A stretch of DNA of 6,529 bases, from contig JAIOPF010000231.1 of assembly GCA_021414045.1 (NCBI GenBank), positions 1-6,529 of the forward strand, given 5' to 3'. The notes beneath the pieces were generated by a model. That model saw nothing but the letters and a program-made list of their open reading frames with translations. It searched no databases and was not told the origin of the DNA. Each line of letters opens with the position of its first letter. Positions within the stretch are counted from its first letter, which is position 1. Made by a program: the position numbers and the translations under genes. This stretch comes from Deltaproteobacteria bacterium (GTDB taxonomy: Bacteria; UBA10199; DSSB01). This document shows, one piece after another, positions 1 through 4,330 of the stretch.

Positions 1-713
1 GAAATTGCGGTAATTTCTCGGATGATGATAACGACTTTTTCTATGACTGCAGCGATCCGGATTGCTTCTCCGATCCCGTTTGCATCGACACCGATTTCGA
101 CGGCTGGCCCGACATCTACGACAACTGTCCCTTGGTGGAAAACGGCTTTCAAGAAGACAGCGACTTCAACGGAATCGGCGACGCCTGCCAGGACGGCGAT
201 TCGGATGGAGCACTCGACACGGTCGACAATTGCCTCGAAGTCGCGAACCCGGATCAAGCCGACACAGACCTCGACCTAATTGGAAACGTCTGCGACCCCA
301 CGGAATCTCGCTGCAACAACGGAACCGACGACGATGACGACGACTTGATCGATTGCGAGGATCCGGACTGCGCGAAGGCCCAAGTTTGTCAGCCGCTTCC
401 GGACAGCGACGAGGACGGCGTACCCAATGCCACCGATAATTGCCCCGACGACGCCAATCCCGACCAGGCCGACAATGACGGCGACGGAGCCGGCAATATC
501 TGCGACGGCAGCCCCGACGGCCCCCCCGATACGGGTGGAGACTCCAACATCGCCACTGGCGACGTCGGAGGGGGTGGTTGCGCCCTGAACTCCAATGCAG
601 CGGAAGCGCCAGGCGCGCTGCTATTCTTGACGATGCTGGGAACTTGCTCTCTCGTTTGGAGAATACGTCGACAGTCGACAGCGGTGATCAACCGTTTTCC
701 CGCTCGGCGCTGA
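1..713 (+). CDS. Thrombospondin type 3 repeat protein, C-terminal part with sorting signal (5' truncated)
   Basis: The reading frame is open from base 3 and ends at TGA 711-713, giving 236 visible residues; the start lies before the window. The protein is rich in Asp and Cys, with TSP3-type calcium-binding repeats around residues 29-98 and 134-168 (cores such as DNCP and NPDQAD). Two copies of a Cys/Asp module with a DPDC core (residues 1-27 and 103-129) alternate with them. TSP3 repeats are known to coordinate Ca2+ through the Asp residues. The end is tripartite: GGGGC at residues 189-193, a hydrophobic stretch at about 203-219, then RIRR at 220-223. This resembles the family of C-terminal sorting signals (MYXO-CTERM, JDVT-CTERM, GlyGly-CTERM types) cut by dedicated intramembrane proteases. 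It is therefore probably exported and surface-anchored. A 13-residue tail after RIRR is unusual. The adhesion or structural role is not determined; the family call is firm, the exact CTERM class is not. Confidence 0.9.
   Translation, partial: NCGNFSDDDNDFFYDCSDPDCFSDPVCIDTDFDGWPDIYDNCPLVENGFQEDSDFNGIGDACQDGDSDGALDTVDNCLEVANPDQADTDLDLIGNVCDPTESRCNNGTDDDDDDLIDCEDPDCAKAQVCQPLPDSDEDGVPNATDNCPDDANPDQADNDGDGAGNICDGSPDGPPDTGGDSNIATGDVGGGGCALNSNAAEAPGALLFLTMLGTCSLVWRIRRQSTAVINRFPARR
3..83 (+). repeat. Cys/Asp-rich DPDC module, copy 1
   Basis: This encodes 27 residues with Cys at positions 2, 16, 21 and 27 and an Asp cluster at 7-11. It aligns without gaps to the copy at 309-389, with 14 of 27 residues identical including all four Cys and the DPDC core. 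Such modules recur in secreted myxobacterial and related proteins; the Cys residues probably form disulfides. Confidence 0.75.
243..296 (+). repeat. TSP3 half-repeat NPDQAD, copy 1
   Basis: Encodes an 18-residue segment with the core NPDQAD followed by alternating Asp and a terminal CD. It shares 13 of 18 residues with the segment at 453-506. The alternating Asp residues are the expected Ca2+ ligands of TSP3 repeats. Confidence 0.75.
309..389 (+). repeat. Cys/Asp-rich DPDC module, copy 2
   Basis: Second copy of the 27-residue module, with six consecutive Asp at residues 109-114 of the visible protein, followed by DC and DPDC. The identical Cys spacing to copy 1 and its position between two TSP3 blocks show a modular, internally duplicated architecture. 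Confidence 0.75.
453..506 (+). repeat. TSP3 half-repeat NPDQAD, copy 2
   Basis: Second 18-residue NPDQAD segment, with the more canonical DNDGDG calcium-binding sequence. It lies just before a Pro/Gly/Asp-rich linker that leads to the sorting signal. Confidence 0.75.
570..671 (+). other. C-terminal sorting and anchoring signal (GGGGC, hydrophobic helix, RIRR)
   Basis: The coding segment holds the tripartite signal of the surface protein: four Gly and a Cys, a spacer of about nine residues, about 17 hydrophobic residues (Ala, Leu, Phe, Met, Thr, Gly) and a basic cluster. The GGGGCALN start resembles the JDVT-CTERM class as I remember it, but the assignment to a class is tentative. A processing protease is not in the window. 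Confidence 0.65.
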
Positions 714-870
714 TTTGGCTTCCATTCACCGAGTAACGGATCTTGATCACGATAGGCTGGCAGCAGACGTGACAATCCTCGACGTACTCGATCGCCTCGT
801 CGGAAGGTTCCGGCTCGAAATAGAGAGTTTCGTTGCAATAGGGACAAGAGACGGGAAGAAGTTCGGACAT
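688..870 (-). CDS. CPXCG-motif cysteine-rich protein (small zinc ribbon)
   Basis: A 60-residue protein with CPYC at residues 9-12 and EDCHVCCQP at 32-39, matching the pattern of the Cys-rich CPXCG family (Pfam PF14255), whose members are usually about 55-70 residues. Cys9, Cys12, Cys33 and Cys36 are the likely Zn ligands; Cys37 is the additional conserved Cys. No function is established for the family. I chose the ATG at 868-870 because the family begins just before CPYC; a longer frame back to 1005 would run through the PAS gene. It starts 7 bases after the PAS gene stop with no clear ribosome binding site, which suggests translational coupling in one transcript. Its last 26 bases overlap the 3' end of the convergent surface-protein gene. 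Confidence 0.9.
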   Translation of the reverse strand: MSELLPVSCPYCNETLYFEPEPSDEAIEYVEDCHVCCQPIVIKIRYSVNGSQISAERENG

Positions 871-877
871 GAATGGC

Positions 878-1696
878 TTAAGTGGGCGAATGAAGCGCCA
901 TGGCCGAAGGTTTCGAAAGCGACTTCTTGCCTTCGAAAGGACGCCTTGTAGCGGGTTCTGACAGAGCTTTTTGAACCTCGACCTTGACGAAGTTCTTGCG
1001 ACCAAAATTGAAGACGCCGCAACTGAAAGATACGGGCAACGGGAAGCCTCCAGGCCCCTTCAGCGCCGTCATACCCGTCGAGTCATAATAGTGACGGCCG
1101 GCGCGGCGAATGACACGCAAAGTCTCGGAGTACTCGGCCTTGGAGCAAAGGTCCTGGAGGCTCAGGTGTCGCAATTCGCGAAGCGTATGCCCCGTGAGCT
1201 GCTCGGCGCGAATATTGGCGGCGACGCAGCGGTCCAGCTCTTCGTCGAAGAAAAAGATCGCGTTCAAACCGCGCTCGAAGAGATTGCGGAACAAATCAAA
1301 GGTCGTCATGGCCCGTGGAGGCGCGAAATGGCTATCCTGGGCCAATCGGTTCTTGATGATGGTGACGAAACGGGCGGAACCGATGGGACCGCTGAAATAG
1401 TCGTCGATGACCTGACTTTGCAACAAGGTCTGGGAGTCCTGCACCTTGTTGAGAGGGTCAAAGAGCAAGAATTTCCCCCGAAAACCCTCGATAAGCCAAG
1501 TCAGGACGTATTCTTCCAGGGCGTCGTCCTTGCCCTTGGCGAAATACACGACCAAATCCGGCCTAGAGCTGGTGATGACCCCCAAGGCAGAATCCAACGT
1601 CTTGGTGCAGATCGTCTCGTGCGGAGCCAGGCTCTCGTGAGAGAGCGACTTGGGCCCGCCGATGATGAGAACGCGGCGGTTAGATTTCCATTCCAT
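878..1696 (-). CDS. Pseudo-receiver / PAS domain signalling protein
   Basis: A 272-residue soluble protein. Residues 7-120 have the alternating strand and helix pattern of a response-regulator receiver: RVLIIGG as strand 1, PDLVVYF as strand 3, FLLFD as strand 4 and a segment equivalent to the conserved Lys loop at IDDYFSGPI (97-105). The acidic pair after strand 1, the phospho-acceptor Asp and the Lys are absent, so it should not take part in a normal phosphorelay. Residues 135-243 are PAS-like: LFERGLNAIFFFDEE, then ANIRAEQLTGH, then the strand pair near PLPVSFS. PAS folds bind small ligands or mediate dimers; no cofactor residue can be named. The last 30 residues are basic and probably disordered. 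There is no output domain, so it probably acts through protein contacts. It is followed after 7 bases by the CPXCG gene. The start ATG at 1694-1696 sits just before strand 1. Confidence 0.8.
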   Translation of the reverse strand: MEWKSNRRVLIIGGPKSLSHESLAPHETICTKTLDSALGVITSSRPDLVVYFAKGKDDALEEYVLTWLIEGFRGKFLLFDPLNKVQDSQTLLQSQVIDDYFSGPIGSARFVTIIKNRLAQDSHFAPPRAMTTFDLFRNLFERGLNAIFFFDEELDRCVAANIRAEQLTGHTLRELRHLSLQDLCSKAEYSETLRVIRRAGRHYYDSTGMTALKGPGGFPLPVSFSCGVFNFGRKNFVKVEVQKALSEPATRRPFEGKKSLSKPSAMALHSPT

Positions 1697-1741
1697 ATTG
1701 TTTTTGTTTAACCCCTACGGATAAAATTGTAAGATCAAGTC
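1697..1741. promoter_or_regulatory. Divergent promoter region between the PAS and patatin genes
   Basis: All control of two divergent genes must fit in or near these 45 AT-rich bases. On the plus strand TTGTTT (1698-1703) and TAAAAT (1722-1727) lie 18 bases apart and would give a leader of only about 8 bases. On the minus strand TTGCTC (1755-1750, inside the patatin gene) and TACAAT (1731-1726) lie 18 bases apart. The two -10 boxes overlap by 2 bases, so the polymerases would compete. The -35 boxes match the sigma-70 consensus only weakly. There is no strong Shine-Dalgarno for the patatin gene; AGGGG lies about 15 bases before the PAS start. Confidence 0.4.
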
Positions 1742-2815
1742 ATGGGTAAGAGCAATACTTTAGTGCGGAAAAAGAAAAACCTCCCCTCCCGGGAACCCTT
1801 CTCGCGTCAATATTCCCGGCTGATTAGAAGCATTTCCCAAAAGGACACCAAAGTGGTGGTCTCCATGGGCGGGGGCGGAGTTCGCATGTTCGCCCATATT
1901 TCGGTCATCCGATTCCTCGAAAAATTGGGCGCCGAGCCCTATATTTCCGAGGTCTGGGGGGCCAGCGGAGGGGCCATTGTCGGCCTTTTCCTCTCCATGG
2001 GCCTTCGTGCCGACGAGATCATGAGGGAAGCGGACGCGTACTTCAAAGAGCATCAGCTCAAGCTCTACCCCTCCATCTTTTCCGTGGTGAAGAACGTGGT
2101 CCGAGACGCCATCTTCTCCGAGGCCGACCCGGCGATGCTCAAGGGGTTCCACAGCATTAACGAACAACTCCAGCACCTAGTGAGCCAAACCCTGAAAACC
2201 GGGAAGGAAAAATATCCCTTCTATTCCCTGGCCTACAACCTCGCGAACAACCAGACCGACGTTCTGACGCCTTCCTTGATTCCGGAGGGGATTTATTCCG
2301 ACTTTATTTTTCGCACCGATCCCTTGGACGCCATCATCGCTTCCAGCGCGATCCCCGTCCTGTTCCATCCGAAGGTCATCGACGACGCCAACGGAAAGCG
2401 AACCTATACCGATGGCGCGACGGGAGAAGAAATCCCGACGGTCTCCATTTATAAAAAATGGCTGAGAGACCGGGAAGTAGGCCTGGAAAAGCGGAAGAAG
2501 CTTTTGGTGATCGCGGTCAGCTTGGGATCCGACCTTTCTTCCGGCGGTTTCTTCGAGCAGTGGTTGATCCGAAAAATTCCCGCCTTCGAATATTTCCGCA
2601 TGACGGTGCGGCTCACCGACATGATACGCCAGGCGAGGATTTCGGAGCAAAAAAGGACTTTAATGCAGGATCCCAATGTCGAGCTATGGGAAGTCAACCT
2701 CGACCTGGCGAAATCAGGGTTCCTCGACGTGAAGGGCATCCCCCGCGTCATGGAACTCGCCGAGAAGAGCGCCCCCATCGAATTCACCCGTATCAATAAT
2801 TTGCTCTTGGGATAA
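1742..2815 (+). CDS. Patatin-like phospholipase family protein
   Basis: A 357-residue predicted serine lipid hydrolase. The patatin signatures are in order: oxyanion-hole loop GGGGVR (43-48), nucleophile elbow GASGG (73-77) with Ser75, the ASSAIPVLFHP segment (200-210), and DGA (224-226) with Asp224, giving the Ser-Asp dyad of the family. Patatins cleave acyl esters of phospholipids or other lipids; the substrate cannot be read from sequence. The residue after the oxyanion Arg is Met rather than the usual Gly. Residues 1-37 are rich in Lys and Arg with no signal peptide or membrane helix, so it is probably cytoplasmic or peripheral to the inner membrane. There is no clear transmembrane segment or beta-barrel domain. 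The gene is divergent from the PAS gene and convergent with the STAS gene 10 bases away. The ATG at 1742 is the first plausible start and lacks a strong Shine-Dalgarno. Confidence 0.92.
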   Translation: MGKSNTLVRKKKNLPSREPFSRQYSRLIRSISQKDTKVVVSMGGGGVRMFAHISVIRFLEKLGAEPYISEVWGASGGAIVGLFLSMGLRADEIMREADAYFKEHQLKLYPSIFSVVKNVVRDAIFSEADPAMLKGFHSINEQLQHLVSQTLKTGKEKYPFYSLAYNLANNQTDVLTPSLIPEGIYSDFIFRTDPLDAIIASSAIPVLFHPKVIDDANGKRTYTDGATGEEIPTVSIYKKWLRDREVGLEKRKKLLVIAVSLGSDLSSGGFFEQWLIRKIPAFEYFRMTVRLTDMIRQARISEQKRTLMQDPNVELWEVNLDLAKSGFLDVKGIPRVMELAEKSAPIEFTRINNLLLG

Positions 2816-2825
2816 GCCGCCCCGC

Positions 2826-3305
2826 CTAGTCGTTTTCCAGGAACGAGAAATACTCGGTTTCGATGTCGTCGAACTCCATGGCGCCCTTGCAGGTCGGGCA
2901 TTTCTCCGTGGGCGCCTTGGCGGGAAGGGAGCGGCGCAGGGCCTCCACCTTCAGCAGGGCGTTAGCCTCTTTCTTGCACTTCGCGCAATAATAAGGGGCG
3001 AAAAACGAGACAATTTTCCCATTGCCGAGAAAATTCGCGACGTAATTGACCTGCTCAATGACCCGTGGCGCGCAATTCTCGTAGATGAGGTTGAGGGTCT
3101 TAGGAATCTTCTGCACCGCCTGGACCCACTCTCGGACTCCGCAAGAATTGATGAGCTCGATCCCGCCGAAGTCGATGACGACGGCGTCGGACTTGAGATT
3201 ATTGAAGGCGGACTTGAAGTCAGCGTCCTCGTCGATCACTCCGCTCAAGACGAACCGGGTCAAATTGGGCTCTTCCTGTCTGTCGATTTTTAGCTTTGGA
3301 CTCAT
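2826..3305 (-). CDS. STAS domain / C-terminal zinc ribbon protein
   Basis: A 159-residue protein. Residues 5-102 form a STAS (anti-sigma-factor antagonist) fold: strand AVVIDFGG (41-48), then the switch loop INSCGV (52-57) before a helix. In SpoIIAA and RsbV the residue before that Gly is the phosphorylated Ser; here it is Cys55, with Ser54 preceding it. Residues 107-139 carry CAKC and CPTC (Cys107, 110, 136 and 139), a probable Zn site with a 25-residue basic insert. The acidic tail (DDIETEY) follows. It starts by an ATGA overlap with the HATPase stop, with AAAGGA about 12 bases upstream, so the two proteins are co-translated and are very probably partners. A longer open frame back to 3632 is only antiparallel reading of the HATPase gene. 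The domain calls are firm; the mode of switching is inferred. Confidence 0.88.
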   Translation of the reverse strand: MSPKLKIDRQEEPNLTRFVLSGVIDEDADFKSAFNNLKSDAVVIDFGGIELINSCGVREWVQAVQKIPKTLNLIYENCAPRVIEQVNYVANFLGNGKIVSFFAPYYCAKCKKEANALLKVEALRRSLPAKAPTEKCPTCKGAMEFDDIETEYFSFLEND

Positions 3306-4264
3306 GGCTGTTGATTTTCCTTTCCCTCGGAAACGTCGTCGATTTGAAAAAAATGGAACGAATGCCGCCGTCTTTTCAACTCCCCCAAAGTGCCGCGGTG
3401 GTCGATCAGGGCGATCACTTCCGTCTCCCGGTGCGTGGCCACGTTGATCACCATTTGATCGAGCGATTTGAAGATGAAAAAAAGCCCCATACCGGCTCCC
3501 TTTCCGGCCCCCTCCAATACGGATTTTTCCGAAAAACATCGATGAATGTAAGAAAAAAATGTTTTTTTGTCTAGGTTGCCAAAAGGATCGCTGACCGAAA
3601 CGGCCAAATGGGTCTTCCCCATGCCGTAACAAAGGCTGGGACGGTCCTTTTTTTCGATGGAAAAAACCGCCGAACGATCCAAATGCACTCTCGGATGGGA
3701 CCCCCCCGCATCCACTGGCGCGTCGAACATAGCGTTCATCAGCAATTCATTGAGAATCAATTCGACGTTGCCCACGATTCTTTCGGACACGCCCCGCGCG
3801 AGGTAAAAGTCCCTCACCTTTTCGATGGAGGGATATTTGTCATCGGAAGAACTCAGCCGCAGGGTGGCTTCCGCGGGAATGTCATATTTATCGATTCCAA
3901 AAATGTCTCCGCTCAATAATTTCCGGATGGTGACGATCAACTCCTTGACGTCGATCGAACGATTATCCGCAATAAAATTATGGGGATAGGCCCGCGGCAG
4001 CAGCTCAGGAAAGTAGGCTTCCAAGGATTCCGGAATGACGGCAATGGCCCGGCAATTCGGCTGTAATTTCCGCGCGATGTCGAAAAGCTTAAAATCCTCC
4101 GCCGGATTGCGAACCTCGCGAATCAGCACCCCAAAGGGCCTATTTTGCAACGCTTCTTCCGCATTTACTTGGTCTTGGGCCGAAAAACACTGGTGACCCT
4201 CTGCTTCGATAGCCTGAGTATAGACCGGCGTCGCCTCATGGTTCACCAACAGAATATTCGCCAT
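3302..4264 (-). CDS. Pseudo-receiver / HATPase anti-sigma-factor-like kinase
   Basis: A 320-residue protein. Residues 1-118 resemble a receiver (ANILLVN as strand 1, FGVLIRE as strand 3, RAIAVIP as strand 4) but lack the acidic pair and the phospho-acceptor Asp. After a linker (DIFGIDKY, 120-127), residues 145-290 form a GHKL ATPase: N box NELLMNA (172-178) with Glu173 and Asn177, G1 box DPFG (226-229) and G2 box GAGKGAGMGL (252-261), which bind ATP-Mg. There is no dimerisation or phospho-acceptor His domain, so it belongs with SpoIIAB/RsbW-type Ser kinases rather than sensor His kinases. The last 30 residues are basic, then acidic. It is coupled by ATGA to the STAS gene, its likely target or antagonist. 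ATG at 4262-4264 is chosen because it directly precedes strand 1; the nearest promoter-like pair would put the transcript start at the ATG. The gene contains five 7-base A or T runs. Confidence 0.87.
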   Translation of the reverse strand: MANILLVNHEATPVYTQAIEAEGHQCFSAQDQVNAEEALQNRPFGVLIREVRNPAEDFKLFDIARKLQPNCRAIAVIPESLEAYFPELLPRAYPHNFIADNRSIDVKELIVTIRKLLSGDIFGIDKYDIPAEATLRLSSSDDKYPSIEKVRDFYLARGVSERIVGNVELILNELLMNAMFDAPVDAGGSHPRVHLDRSAVFSIEKKDRPSLCYGMGKTHLAVSVSDPFGNLDKKTFFSYIHRCFSEKSVLEGAGKGAGMGLFFIFKSLDQMVINVATHRETEVIALIDHRGTLGELKRRRHSFHFFQIDDVSEGKENQQP

Positions 4265-4330
4265 CGTATAAAGATAACCACCGCTTGGAATAGATGCAAG
4301 ACCGAGATAAGATATCCTGGTGGGGTATTC
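4265..4330. promoter_or_regulatory. Divergent promoter region between the HATPase/STAS operon and the Ser/Thr kinase
   Basis: The 66-base spacer holds two opposed sigma-70-like pairs. Plus strand: TTGGAA (4285-4290), 17 bases, TAAGAT (4308-4313). Minus strand: TTGCAT (4299-4294), 17 bases, TATCTT (4276-4271), only 6 bases before the HATPase ATG, which would give a leaderless or nearly leaderless message. Each box matches 4 of 6 consensus bases, so the call is tentative. The two -35 boxes are interleaved, so the divergent units could be regulated together. Confidence 0.4.
4319..4325 (+). promoter_or_regulatory. Likely ribosome binding site of the Ser/Thr kinase
   Basis: GGTGGGG lies 5 bases before the ATG at 4331. 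It is an imperfect anti-Shine-Dalgarno match, but it is the best purine-rich stretch near any start in the window and supports 4331 rather than an earlier start in the open upstream frame. Confidence 0.45.

Noticed and set aside
132..713. TTG at 132 as the real start of the surface-protein gene
   Set aside because: The same frame is open back to the window edge and encodes a DPDC module and part of a TSP3 repeat upstream, so the gene is truncated by the window and does not start there.
871..1005. N-terminal extension of the CPXCG protein
   Set aside because: The extra 45 residues overlap the PAS gene in another frame and are basic with no family match; the CPXCG family starts close to the first CPxC.
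971..1711. A 246-codon plus-strand open frame opposite the PAS gene
   Set aside because: It lies fully antisense to a gene with recognisable receiver-like and PAS segments, and its translation has no recognisable domain; long antisense frames are expected at this base composition.
2813..2828. A shared bidirectional terminator between the convergent patatin and STAS genes
   Set aside because: The 10-base gap and flanking bases show no stable stem followed by a T run; any terminator must be factor-dependent or lie inside the genes.
3306..3632. N-terminal extension of the STAS protein
   Set aside because: The frame runs through the ATP-binding region of the HATPase gene; the ATGA-coupled start at 3305 fits the STAS fold exactly.
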